From positions 79,745 through 143,744 of the forward strand of contig CANDGI010000003.1 of NCBI GenBank assembly GCA_947384285.1: DNA of 64,000 bases, written 5' to 3'. Below, piece after piece: positions 18,143 through 26,730 of this stretch. The notes beneath the pieces are model-generated. The model had not been told where the DNA came from, searched no databases, and saw only the letters and a list, made by a program, of their open reading frames with translations. The position numbers were made by a program, and so were the translations under genes. Each line of letters begins with the position of its first letter. Within the stretch, counting starts at the first letter, position 1. Source of the DNA: an uncultured Lachnospiraceae bacterium. Lineage in GTDB: Bacteria > Bacillota > Clostridia > Lachnospirales > Lachnospiraceae.

Positions 18143-18811
18143 CTAAATATGTTTTTCTACCAAATCATTTTTCTTTTTGTAAATGGAATTTGCCGGCACA
18201 ACGCCCCGTACCATGGAAAGAGGATAAATATTGCTGTTTCTGCCTACCACGGTTCCTGGATTCAGCACGCTGTTGCAGCCAACCTCCACTTCATCCCCTA
18301 ACATGGCTCCGAATTTCTTTAACCCGGTGGCAATCTCTTCCCCTTCTCCCTTTACCACCACCAATGTCTTATCTGACTTCACATTGGAGGTGATGGAGCC
18401 CGCACCCATATGAGCCTTATAACCTAAGATGGCGTCTCCTACGTAATTGTAATGGGGCACCTGAACCTTATTGAACAATACTACATTTTTCAGTTCGGTG
18501 GAATTGCCTGCCACTGCACCTTTTCCTACAATGGCATTTCCCCGGATAAATGCGCAATGGCGGATTTCTGCTTCCTCATCGACGATTAAGGGGCCGTTCA
18601 GGCAGGCTGTGGGGGCAACCTTTGCATTCTTGGCGATCCAGATGTTTTCTCCCCGCTGTTCAAATTTTTCTTTGTCCAAGGTTTTTCCAAGTTCGCAGAT
18701 AAATCTGCTGATTTTGGGCAGCGCTTCCCAGGGGTAAGTCAGGCCTTGGAAAAGGTCTGCTGCTATGGTTTCTGATAAATTGTACAGGTTGGTGATTTTA
18801 CATGTTTCCAT
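18143..18811 (-). CDS. Left-handed beta-helix transferase (GlmU C-domain-like)
   Basis: A 222-residue protein built mainly of hexapeptide repeats (IWIAKNAKVAPTACLNG, PLIVDEEAEIRHCAFI, NAIVGKGAVAG, GAMLGDEVEVGCNSVLNPG), as in the acyltransferase half of GlmU-type UDP-GlcNAc pyrophosphorylases. The first 60 residues are helical and the pyrophosphorylase domain is missing, so it is a stand-alone family member usually annotated as GlmU-like. GAGG lies eight bases before the ATG. It follows topB by 63 bases and ends at a strong terminator. Transferase activity is likely; acyl donor and acceptor are unknown. Confidence 0.85.
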   Translation of the reverse strand: METCKITNLYNLSETIAADLFQGLTYPWEALPKISRFICELGKTLDKEKFEQRGENIWIAKNAKVAPTACLNGPLIVDEEAEIRHCAFIRGNAIVGKGAVAGNSTELKNVVLFNKVQVPHYNYVGDAILGYKAHMGAGSITSNVKSDKTLVVVKGEGEEIATGLKKFGAMLGDEVEVGCNSVLNPGTVVGRNSNIYPLSMVRGVVPANSIYKKKNDLVEKHI

Positions 18812-18855
18812 TTGATTTTCCTCTTTTCTTTTACTATGAATCTAAGACTACAGCG

Positions 18856-18888
18856 TAACCTGCTAAGTAACCTGCTAAGTGACCTGCT
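18856..18888. repeat. 12-bp tandem repeat over the topB stop codon
   Basis: TAACCTGCTAAG occurs at 18856-18867 and 18868-18879, followed by the diverged TGACCTGCT at 18880-18888. On the minus strand each unit reads Gln-Val-Thr-stop, so the topB stop codon is itself repeated. Confidence 0.9.
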
Positions 18889-21145
18889 TTTTTTCTGGCG
18901 TTTTCCTGGATGCTTTGTCTTTTGCGGAGGGGGGCGAAGGTTTATTCGCCGATGGCTTCGAAGACTTATAATATGTGGAAGCATATTGGAAATGCCCTCG
19001 CAGTGCGTATTGGTTATTTAATCCTAGTACGCCGCTGGTGCGGCTCCTTACAAAATGCTCTAATTTATCCATGTATTCCTTGGGGGTAATGCTTCCTTCT
19101 GCTACATAGGTCAGCCCTTTTTCCCAGCTTGCAGTTAATTCAGGATTTAACAAGGAGCGGATGGATGCATTTACCACGTCGTATATCATTTCACCTAATA
19201 AAGTCGGTGTGATGGCCTGGGTTTTCTTGTTCAGGGCAAGGTATTTGTTATTGACCAGCTTTTTCAAAATTTCTGCCCTGGTGGCGCTGGTGCCAATTCC
19301 GCTTCCTTTGATTTGGGCGCGGAGTTCTTCATCCTCAATCAGCTGCCCGGCATTCTCCATGGCAAGTATCATGGAGCCGGAATTATAGCGTTTGGGAGGG
19401 GAGGTTTCCCCCTCCTTGATATTTAATGCTTCCACTGGAAGTTTCATTCCTTTTTTTAACCTGGAAAGAAGCTCCAGAAGCTTTCCGTCGCAGGAATTCT
19501 CTTCTGTTCCAGACTGTTCCTTCCCTTCTGGCTTTTCCCTGTCTTTCTTTTTCTGGAAGGAATACTCCATAACCTTAAGATAGCCCGGGTCTGCCAGAAC
19601 CTTGAATGCAAAAAAGAATTTTTCTTTCCTGGCAGAGCTTCCCTCCTTCTGCCCTTCCAAAGAAGCGTCCTTTTGGGGCTGTTCCCTAGAAACCGGCTCC
19701 ATAGCCGTGACCAGGCTGATTTTCTGGTAGACAGCCGGTGGAAAGAATATTCCAAGAAACCGTCGGACAATGGCTTCATAAACATTCAACGCCGTCCCAT
19801 TCAGGCTGCGGATGGCGGAAAAACCCTGGCCCGTAGGGATAATGGCATAATGGTCTGTAATCTGCTTATCATTCACATACCGGGTCTTTGCAATCTTTTT
19901 ATAACTTCCTGTTTCCAAAATCTCCTCGGAAAATTCCCGGACGGAAGGTATGTTCTTAAGGCCGCTGATATTCTTATGGATTTCCTTTGCTACCGCCGAC
20001 GACAGAACCCTGGCGTCCGTCCTGGGATAAGTCACCAGCTTTTTCTCATACAATTCCTGCACCACCTGCAAGGTCTCATCCGGGCTGATTTTAAAAAATC
20101 TGGAGCAGTCATTCTGAAGCTCTGCCAGATTGTACAATAAAGGAGGGTTCTTATTTTCTTTTTTCTTCTCTATAGAAAATACGGCTGCTTCTCCTTTGCC
20201 GGTTTCCAAAGCATCCCCTCCGGCAGTCCCCGTGGCCATCCTATTATGGATGTGGGAGACTTCCATAGCAGATTCCCCGGTTCCATGGCTTCCCTTCTTC
20301 GGATTGAAAATTAAATCTTTTATTAATCTTTCTGCATCTTCCCGGCTTTTGAAGCCATTTTCTTTATAGAGTTTGGGGGACTGGTAGTAGGCGGATCCTT
20401 CCACAGCCCTCCACTCTCCTTCGATGGAATTTCCCTGGATATCCACCGTGCTTACCACCCGGTAAAAAGGGGTTTTTACAAATTCCCGGATCTCCCGCTC
20501 CCGACGGACCACCATGCCCTGCACACAGGTCATGACCCGTCCTACGCTGACCACGGTATACTTGGTATTCAAAAAGCTTGAGATGGCATTCCCATATTTT
20601 AAGGTAAGCAGGCGAGAAAAATTAATGCCCATTAAATAATCTTCTTTTGCCCGTAAATAGGCGGATTCACAGAGATTATCATATTCTGACAAATCCTTGG
20701 CTTCCCGGATTCCCCTTAAGATTTCCTCCTCTGTCTGAGAATCAATCCACACCCTCCGGCGGTTTTTCCCCCTGACCTTTGCCTGGCGTTCCACCAGCCG
20801 GTAGATATACTCCCCTTCCCTTCCAGAGTCCGTACATACATAAATGGTATCCACATCTGTCCGGTTCAACAATCCTGCCACGATCTCATACTGCTTTTTC
20901 ACGCCTGGGATTACCTCATACTTGAAATCCTCCGGGAGAAACGGAAGGGTGGCAAGGCTCCATTTCTTATATTTTTCATCATAGGCTTCCGGGTAACTCA
21001 TGGTGACCAGATGCCCTACACACCAGGTAACTATGGCTTCCCCTGATTCCATATAGCCGTCATGATTTTTTAATTCCAGTTTTAATGCTTTGGCAAATTC
21101 CCGTGCTACACTGGGTTTTTCTGCTATATATAAAGCTTTCGCCAT
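18875..21145 (-). CDS. topB: DNA topoisomerase III-type type IA topoisomerase
   Basis: A 756-residue type IA topoisomerase. The N-terminal MAKALYIAEKPSVARE begins the Toprim domain. Its acidic loop is VCTDSGREGEYIYR (residues 103-116), where most enzymes read DxDREGE. The catalytic tyrosine is Y373 in LVTYPRTDARV. Low-complexity polar insertions lie at about residues 283-335 and 505-560, making it longer than E. coli TopB. The Lys/Ser-rich C-terminus has no zinc fingers. AGGATG precedes the ATG. The start and the stop codon each lie in a tandem repeat. It follows the ATPase gene by 137 bases. Decatenation and plasmid or transposon maintenance are family roles. Confidence 0.94.
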   Translation of the reverse strand: MAKALYIAEKPSVAREFAKALKLELKNHDGYMESGEAIVTWCVGHLVTMSYPEAYDEKYKKWSLATLPFLPEDFKYEVIPGVKKQYEIVAGLLNRTDVDTIYVCTDSGREGEYIYRLVERQAKVRGKNRRRVWIDSQTEEEILRGIREAKDLSEYDNLCESAYLRAKEDYLMGINFSRLLTLKYGNAISSFLNTKYTVVSVGRVMTCVQGMVVRREREIREFVKTPFYRVVSTVDIQGNSIEGEWRAVEGSAYYQSPKLYKENGFKSREDAERLIKDLIFNPKKGSHGTGESAMEVSHIHNRMATGTAGGDALETGKGEAAVFSIEKKKENKNPPLLYNLAELQNDCSRFFKISPDETLQVVQELYEKKLVTYPRTDARVLSSAVAKEIHKNISGLKNIPSVREFSEEILETGSYKKIAKTRYVNDKQITDHYAIIPTGQGFSAIRSLNGTALNVYEAIVRRFLGIFFPPAVYQKISLVTAMEPVSREQPQKDASLEGQKEGSSARKEKFFFAFKVLADPGYLKVMEYSFQKKKDREKPEGKEQSGTEENSCDGKLLELLSRLKKGMKLPVEALNIKEGETSPPKRYNSGSMILAMENAGQLIEDEELRAQIKGSGIGTSATRAEILKKLVNNKYLALNKKTQAITPTLLGEMIYDVVNASIRSLLNPELTASWEKGLTYVAEGSITPKEYMDKLEHFVRSRTSGVLGLNNQYALRGHFQYASTYYKSSKPSANKPSPPSAKDKASRKTPEKKQVT

Positions 21146-21287
21146 AAATCTACATCCTGCCTTCTATTATAAAGCTTTCACCATAAACTTGCATCCTGTT
21201 TCTATTATGAAAGCTTTCATAATAAATTTGCATCCTGTTTCTATTATGAAAGCCTTCATCATAAATTCATTCTGCTTTCTATCTATT
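21132..21287. repeat. 39-bp tandem repeat built from the topB translation start
   Basis: The word AAAGCTTTC (last copy AAAGCCTTC) starts at 21132, 21171, 21210 and 21249, an exact 39-base period over four units. The first unit is the genuine topB start. Each extra unit repeats the ribosome binding site and ATG-xxx-AAA-GCT. Joined, the upstream units make a 31-codon frame (21167-21262, minus) with the internal repeat MKAFIIETGCKF, ending 18 bases before the topB ATG. Confidence 0.92.
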
Positions 21288-22656
21288 TGCTCATATCCAC
21301 CAACAGGATACGCGGGTCTTTTTCTACTGCTTTTACCAGTCTCGCTTCAAAGGACTTAGCAGAAAACAGATAGTAATAATTCGCTGTAATCCTGGCCTGC
21401 TCCATGCTCTCAAAAAGCTGCTGGCACATCTCGAAAGTCATTTCCGGCTCCGACCAGTTGCAAAGGCAAATGATGTTTTCCCTCACACTGTTTTGGGCAA
21501 TAATATCGATATGGCCTTTTTTCCCAATCCAGGTGCCCATCTTATGAATGCGCAGCGGCAGTTTTCCTACCATATCCTGCAATTTCAGATATTCCATGCA
21601 CACATTTACAAAATACCGTTTCAGATAGGCTTCCATCTCTTTTTCGATATGCTTTTCATAAAACTCTTCCGGCTCCATCTGCTGAAGGTCTGACAAATAG
21701 GGATATACAAACTTAAACCAGAAATTAATAAATGTATCTTTTATCTGATACAGGCCTTTCTGGGCATTCTGCCAGCCGCCCGTTTCAAAAGAATAGACTT
21801 TCTCCACAACATCAAACTCCATAAGGTTTTTCAGATAAACGCTGATTTTCGCCCTGGAAAACCCCGTTGCCTGGTAAATGTCATTCAGCTTGTGCTTTCC
21901 AGATGCCAGAACCTCCAGAAGGGTGTTGTATACAGAAAGCTCCCGTAACTGGCTTCGGATGATTTCTTCTGCCTTCCTATGTAAAAAACCGTTTTTTGAA
22001 AGAATCAGGCTGCAGATATTGCCACGGATATCCCGTCCATCCTCCCATGCCTTCATATATTCCGGCACGCCGCCAATCACTCCGTATGTCTCCATGCTCT
22101 CCCTGACACTGTACTTTGGAAAGCTCCGCACCAAATCCAAGAACCTTAATTCACTGATTTTCACAATGCCATCCACTTTTTTCATGGCATTCCCCAGCAT
22201 CCCAGGAAGCTCCTGCTCTATCCAGGGAATCGAAGAGCTGCACAAAAGAATCATCACCGGGCCTGGATACAGCTTCTTGGCCTTTAATTTCAAGATACTG
22301 TCCATGAACTGGCTGTCCTTTTTTACAATATTTTGAAATTCATCAATGACAAACACCAGCTTGCTTCCATCCTTGCTTTTCATCCGCTTGAAATAGACAT
22401 CATAAGCTTCCTCGGAAACCGCAGTATGAGAATGCTCTTCAATTTCTCTCTTCATCCGCTGTTTCTGGGCATAGGGGGAAATTTCCGGCGCATAATAATA
22501 AAAATATTTTTTATCCCTGCAAAAATCCCGTATCAGCTCCCTGCCGCCATTCTCTTTTCTCCCATACAACACAAAAAGCTGATTCCCCTCCTGATGGTAC
22601 ATCTCATCCAACTGCTGTAATTCCTCTTTTCTTCCAATCATAACCGCATCCCTCAT
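21283..22656 (-). CDS. AAA-type ATPase with DUF234-like C-terminus and degenerate P-loop
   Basis: A 457-residue protein of the archaeal-ATPase family found widely in gut Firmicutes. Residues 9-230 are the ATPase fold with a good Walker B (LVFVIDEFQNIV), but the Walker A position reads LYGRKENGGRELI instead of GRxxxGKT, so the catalytic lysine and threonine are missing. A winged-helix segment follows (DIYQATGFSRAKISVYLKNL). The C-terminal DUF234-like domain is NFWFKFVYPYLS onward. Starts at 22656 (GGGAGG, four bases) or 22641 (GAGGGA, about seven bases) are both possible. Some relatives of the family are linked to defence or plasmid functions. No such partner is seen here. Confidence 0.85.
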   Translation of the reverse strand: MRDAVMIGRKEELQQLDEMYHQEGNQLFVLYGRKENGGRELIRDFCRDKKYFYYYAPEISPYAQKQRMKREIEEHSHTAVSEEAYDVYFKRMKSKDGSKLVFVIDEFQNIVKKDSQFMDSILKLKAKKLYPGPVMILLCSSSIPWIEQELPGMLGNAMKKVDGIVKISELRFLDLVRSFPKYSVRESMETYGVIGGVPEYMKAWEDGRDIRGNICSLILSKNGFLHRKAEEIIRSQLRELSVYNTLLEVLASGKHKLNDIYQATGFSRAKISVYLKNLMEFDVVEKVYSFETGGWQNAQKGLYQIKDTFINFWFKFVYPYLSDLQQMEPEEFYEKHIEKEMEAYLKRYFVNVCMEYLKLQDMVGKLPLRIHKMGTWIGKKGHIDIIAQNSVRENIICLCNWSEPEMTFEMCQQLFESMEQARITANYYYLFSAKSFEARLVKAVEKDPRILLVDMSK

Positions 22657-22889
22657 CCGGCCTCCCGTACATTTTTTCCTACCGCTCTTCATCCGCTGTA
22701 GATTTCCACTTTCGTATCATATCACGATTTAACTTTTTTTACAATACTTTTTCCTTTTTCCACTTCAATCGTGCAAAAAAAGCTGCCAGAACGCCAGCAC
22801 ATCCCGCCATATATTCCATCCACATTTCGATACACAGGGGAAGTTTCCCAACATCCTCACATTTCCAGACAATAAACCAGTGAACCATC

Positions 22890-22982
22890 CATATTCTGAT
22901 ACACAGGAAAGGCAGGATGACCCTTTGGAACGCTGCCCAGCCTGCGTGCCAAAGAGCCATCCTGCCTTTCCGTTTGTACCCC
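22890..22982. repeat. Family B repeat, paired inverted copies
   Basis: The left arm 22890-22928 (CATATTCTGATACACAGG, then AAAGGCAGGATGACCCTTTG) and the right arm 22949-22982 (CCAAAGAGCCATCCTGCC, then TTTCCGTTTGTACC) face each other across 20 bases and can form a long hairpin. The gap 22657-23031 holds this element and a further GATACACAGG half-copy near 22820. The element may also terminate hydA transcripts, because none of the usual signals follows hydA. Confidence 0.8.
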
Positions 22983-23031
22983 AATTATGAAAAGTTCACT
23001 TTGTTACTAGAACGGACACTTATCGAAATTC

Positions 23032-24771
23032 CTACTCATTTTTAGATGGCATATCCCATCCCAAATGATCTGTATGCAGCAGCTCATGTGCCTTATGGGA
23101 CAGGGGCTTCTCCAAATACTGGCTGTACAAAGCCCGTACCGAAGGATTCTCATGGGAGAACCGAAGAGGATTCTTCCTATCTAACTGATAAAGCTTGCTC
23201 CCTCGTTCCCCTGCCATTTCACGTCCTTCCGTGATTGGCTGTCCGCCGCCGCCTGCGCAGCCACCTGGACAGGCCATAACCTCCACAAAATCATATTCCG
23301 CTTCCCCGGAATTGATTCTATCCATCAATTTCCTTGTATTGCCAAGGCCATGCACCACTGCCGCACGGATTGGAATTCCTGCAATCTCTGTTTCCACTTC
23401 CTTGACGCCGTCAAGCCCCCGTACCATCTTAAATGCATCTGGTTTGGGATTCTCTTTCTCCAAGGTATAATATGCCGTCCGAAGCGCCGCCTCCATCACG
23501 CCGCCTGTGGCGCCGAAGATAACGGCTGCACCTGAGCCAGTGCCCAGCGGAGAGTCAAATTCTTCTTCCTCCAAGTTCTCCGGGCAGATCAATTCAGACC
23601 TTAACAGCCGGTCAAACTCTCTGGTGGTAAGAACCACGTCCACATCCTTCCCTGCGCCTGCGTCATTAATATTGGGCAGTTCACATTCCGCTTTTTTGGC
23701 GGTACAGGGCATAATGGATACGCAGAAAATCCTTTCCGGATCCACGTCAAGCACTTTCTCCGCAAAATAGGTTTTTGCAACGGCTCCAAACATCTGCTGG
23801 GGTGATTTTGCTGTGGACAGCTGTTTTGTCATATCCGGGTACTGCGACTTCATAAACCGCACCCACCCCGGGCAGCAGGAGGTAAACATGGGCCACTGAT
23901 ATTCGTCATGATGGGTCATGCGCTCCAAAAACTCCGTTGCTTCTTCCATAATGGTCAAATCTGCGCTGAAATTCGTATCAAAAACATAATCCATGCCTAA
24001 TGCACGGGCTGCCGCCGCCATGCGCTTTTCTGTTGCCATCTTCTCTGGAAGGCCAAGGCCTTCGCCCCATGCGGCGCGCACTGCCGGAGCAATCTGTACC
24101 ACCACAATCTTTTCCGGGTCATTGACCGCATCCATGACCTTGCGGACATCATCTCGTTCCCGAAGGGCTCCGGTAGGGCAATGGGTGATGCACTGTCCGC
24201 ATAAGGCACAGTCTGACTCTGTAATCTTACGCATTTTGGATACACCGACGCTGGTGCGCTTGCCGGTGTTTACAATATCCCAGATTCCCAAGGATTGTAT
24301 CTTATCGCAAATCTGCACGCACCGCATGCATTTGATGCATTTGCTGGCATTGCGGATCAAGGGAAATCCTAAGTCCCAGCTTCTCTTCTCAAAATCCTGT
24401 TCAAAGGGCACATCGTTGATGTTCATATCCTCACAGATTTTCTGCAGTGCGCAGCTTCCGTTCCGCTGGCAGGCTGCACAGCGGAAATCATGCTGGGAAA
24501 GGATAATCTGCAGATTCATCCTTCGGGCATAATGAGCCTTCAGGCTGCTTGTATACACCACCATGCCTTCCTCTACCTTGGTGTTGCAGGATGCCACAAG
24601 GGCTTCCTTGCCTTCTATCTCCACGCAGCAGATCCGGCAGGCGCCGATTTCATTTAATTCTTTTAAGAAGCAGAGGGTTGGGATTTTCACCCCGGCTGTC
24701 TTGGCAGCCTGCAGAATTGTGGTTCCTTCCGGCACCTGCACGTTTTTGTGATCAATTGTCAAATTTACCAT
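23032..24771 (-). CDS. hydA: [FeFe] hydrogenase catalytic subunit, group A
   Basis: A 579-residue cytosolic [FeFe] hydrogenase. The N-terminal 2Fe-2S domain uses C34, C45, C48 and C62. A His-ligated cluster uses H94, C98, C101 and C107. Two 4Fe-4S sets are C145/148/151/155 and C188/191/194/198. H-cluster motifs follow: FTSCCPGW (C299/C300, the proton-relay cysteine), MPCTAKKAE (C356) and MACPGGCAGGGG (C501/C505). All key residues are present. The ATG at 24769-24771 overlaps the previous stop codon by seven bases, so translation is coupled to the flavoprotein gene. With that neighbour it probably couples NAD(P)H and another donor to H2. Confidence 0.95.
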   Translation of the reverse strand: MVNLTIDHKNVQVPEGTTILQAAKTAGVKIPTLCFLKELNEIGACRICCVEIEGKEALVASCNTKVEEGMVVYTSSLKAHYARRMNLQIILSQHDFRCAACQRNGSCALQKICEDMNINDVPFEQDFEKRSWDLGFPLIRNASKCIKCMRCVQICDKIQSLGIWDIVNTGKRTSVGVSKMRKITESDCALCGQCITHCPTGALRERDDVRKVMDAVNDPEKIVVVQIAPAVRAAWGEGLGLPEKMATEKRMAAAARALGMDYVFDTNFSADLTIMEEATEFLERMTHHDEYQWPMFTSCCPGWVRFMKSQYPDMTKQLSTAKSPQQMFGAVAKTYFAEKVLDVDPERIFCVSIMPCTAKKAECELPNINDAGAGKDVDVVLTTREFDRLLRSELICPENLEEEEFDSPLGTGSGAAVIFGATGGVMEAALRTAYYTLEKENPKPDAFKMVRGLDGVKEVETEIAGIPIRAAVVHGLGNTRKLMDRINSGEAEYDFVEVMACPGGCAGGGGQPITEGREMAGERGSKLYQLDRKNPLRFSHENPSVRALYSQYLEKPLSHKAHELLHTDHLGWDMPSKNE

Positions 24772-26597
24772 TTTTCCTGTCTGCCTCCTCTCAGTACACT
24801 GCATCCATGGCGGTCACACCGCAGGCAGCGGCTTGCTTCCTGATATGCTTCCTCGTCGCTCATGGTATACTCAATGCCTTCAAAATTATCTTTGCGGGCC
24901 CAGGATTCTTTTTCTCCTAAGTTTACACGGCCGCATGGAATCTTATCATTCAAAAGGGGTTCCGGTATCTCCACATCAACGGAAATCCCATGGTGGCATC
25001 CAAAGAATTCATCAATATTTGCCGCTGCCACCTTTCCAGCCGCAATGGCTTTGATTACGGTAGCCGGGCCGGAAACGCAGTCTCCGCCTGCATACATGCC
25101 TACCCGGTTTAACGCGCCGGACGCATCCGCCTGGAGCCTTTGGCGCTTTACGGAAATCCCTGCCTGGGCAAATGGCTCTGACACAATTTCCTGCCCAACC
25201 GCCATTAGAATAATATCGCATTCCAGCCGTTCTTCCGGCTTATCTGCTTTTCTGGGGGAAGGCCGCCCGCCCCTTACCTGGCCGATAATCTGGGGCTGTA
25301 CCCACAGCGCGCTTGCGTTGCCTGCTTCATCCTTCTCAATCCTCAAAGGCGCCTTTAACGTCAAAAGCTCAATGCCTTCTGCAATGGCTCCCTCTACCTC
25401 TGCCGGCAGTGCCGTCATATCCTCCTTCCGCCTGCGGTATACAATGCTGACGGTCTTTGCATTGGAACGGATTGCCGTTCTGGCGCAATCCATTGCCACG
25501 TTGCCGCCGCCTACCACAATCACTCTTTTTCCTGTAAAATCAGGGTACTTGTCGTCCCCGATCTCACGCAGCATCTCTACCGCTGAGATAACATTTCCGC
25601 TGTCCTCTCCTTCTAAGTCCAGCCGTTTCTCTGCGTGGGCGCCGATGGCAATGTAGACTGCATCGTATGTATCGTTGATTTCTTTTAATTCCTCTGTGCC
25701 AACGCCTGCATTTAACTTGACCTCCACGCCAGTGGAAAGAATTGCATCAATGTCTTCCTTCAGCCTTTCCCTGGGGAAACGGTAATTGGGAATGCCGTAG
25801 CGGAGCATACCGCCAAGCTGTGCCTTTTCCTCGAATACGGTTGTCTGATGTCCCATCAGCTGGAGGAAATATGCCGCAGTCAGGCCGGAAGGCCCTCCGC
25901 CGACAATTGCAACCTTCCTTCCGGTAGGCTCTGCACAGGAGGGAACCGGAACCTTGCTGGCATTGGCTTTGTCCATCACATAATGTTTAATGCCCCGGAT
26001 ATTGATGGAATCATCAATCATGTTCCTGCGGCATCTGCTCTCACAGGGATGCTCACAAATCAATGCACATGCGGTGGGGAATGGATTGTCTTTGCGGATC
26101 AAGCGTACTGCATCCTCACATCTGCCTTCCCCAGCCAGCGCCACATACCCTGGAATATCCACATTTGCCGGACAGAGGGTGACACACGGAATGGGCTGTT
26201 CAAAGGTTCCGGTACACTGATGCTCCTTCACGTGGGAAATATAGTCTTCCTTGAACCCTTCCAGCCCTGCCAGCACCATGCGGGCAGATTCGAAACCGAT
26301 GGCACAGTCCGCAGAATTCTTAATATTCGTCGCCGTATGTTCAATCAAATCAAGGGTTTCCATGATTGCCGTGTTATCCAGAACACTTTCCAGAAGTTCT
26401 TCTAATATTCCAAGTCCGATACGGCATGGAACACATTTTCCGCAAGTCTGCGCATGACAGACTTTTAAAAATGCAAGCTGCATGTCAACTGGGCAGACTC
26501 CGGGCGGATTTGCGATAATTCGCTGGGTAAATTCCTTCATCAGCGTTTCTGTGGTGGAATTTACTTTGTCCGTAGAAATTACTGATAACCTGCTCAT
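24765..26597 (-). CDS. NuoF-type Fe-S domain fused to GltD-like NAD(P)/FAD oxidoreductase
   Basis: A 610-residue fusion. Residues 35-115 resemble the C-terminal 4Fe-4S domain of NuoF/HydB (HAQTCGKCVPCRIG, with C52, C55, C58 and C98) but lack the FMN/NADH domain that normally precedes it. From residue 138 it is a GltD/NfnB-like flavoprotein: Fe-S cysteines at C138, C142, C181, C185 and C189, an FAD site VAIVGGGPSGLTAAY, an NAD(P) site VIVVGGGNVAMDCARTA and MYAGGDCVSG. A cysteine-rich end (SRCLRCDRHGC) follows. It heads the hydrogenase operon. It is probably the NAD(P)H-side subunit of the hydrogenase; group A2 hydrogenases have been described as linked to glutamate-synthase-like partners, which would fit. 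Bifurcation is inference. Confidence 0.9.
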   Translation of the reverse strand: MSRLSVISTDKVNSTTETLMKEFTQRIIANPPGVCPVDMQLAFLKVCHAQTCGKCVPCRIGLGILEELLESVLDNTAIMETLDLIEHTATNIKNSADCAIGFESARMVLAGLEGFKEDYISHVKEHQCTGTFEQPIPCVTLCPANVDIPGYVALAGEGRCEDAVRLIRKDNPFPTACALICEHPCESRCRRNMIDDSINIRGIKHYVMDKANASKVPVPSCAEPTGRKVAIVGGGPSGLTAAYFLQLMGHQTTVFEEKAQLGGMLRYGIPNYRFPRERLKEDIDAILSTGVEVKLNAGVGTEELKEINDTYDAVYIAIGAHAEKRLDLEGEDSGNVISAVEMLREIGDDKYPDFTGKRVIVVGGGNVAMDCARTAIRSNAKTVSIVYRRRKEDMTALPAEVEGAIAEGIELLTLKAPLRIEKDEAGNASALWVQPQIIGQVRGGRPSPRKADKPEERLECDIILMAVGQEIVSEPFAQAGISVKRQRLQADASGALNRVGMYAGGDCVSGPATVIKAIAAGKVAAANIDEFFGCHHGISVDVEIPEPLLNDKIPCGRVNLGEKESWARKDNFEGIEYTMSDEEAYQEASRCLRCDRHGCSVLRGGRQEKW

Positions 26598-26626
26598 ATT
26601 TTTTCTCCCTAATCATTTTTTGTAGA

Positions 26627-26658
26627 GAATGACAAAAATTTATCATTTTTTGTCATTC
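26627..26658 (-). promoter_or_regulatory. Palindrome in the leader of the hydrogenase operon
   Basis: GAATGACAAAAA (26627-26638) and TTTTTGTCATTC (26647-26658) are perfect 12-base arms with an eight-base spacer. It lies just after the predicted transcription start and 30 bases before the start codon, so it could be an operator or an mRNA hairpin. It does not match the Rex motif. Confidence 0.6.
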
Positions 26659-26667
26659 CCGTTATCT

Positions 26668-26696
26668 ATCTTAACCGAAAAAAACTAAGAATGCAA
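26668..26696 (-). promoter_or_regulatory. Probable promoter of the hydrogenase operon
   Basis: On the minus strand TTGCAT (26691-26696) and TAAGAT (26668-26673) are spaced by exactly 17 bases, with four of six consensus bases each. Confidence 0.5.
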
Positions 26697-26730
26697 GAAT
26701 CGTTAATCTTTTCACAGCAGCCTGACATTA

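Noticed and set aside
21132-21287. 39-bp repeats as a CRISPR array
   Set aside because: The units are contiguous with no spacers and are derived from the topB start.
22739-22984. An 81-codon minus-strand frame
   Set aside because: It lies on the family B hairpin, has a Trp/Met-rich low-quality translation and no ribosome binding site.
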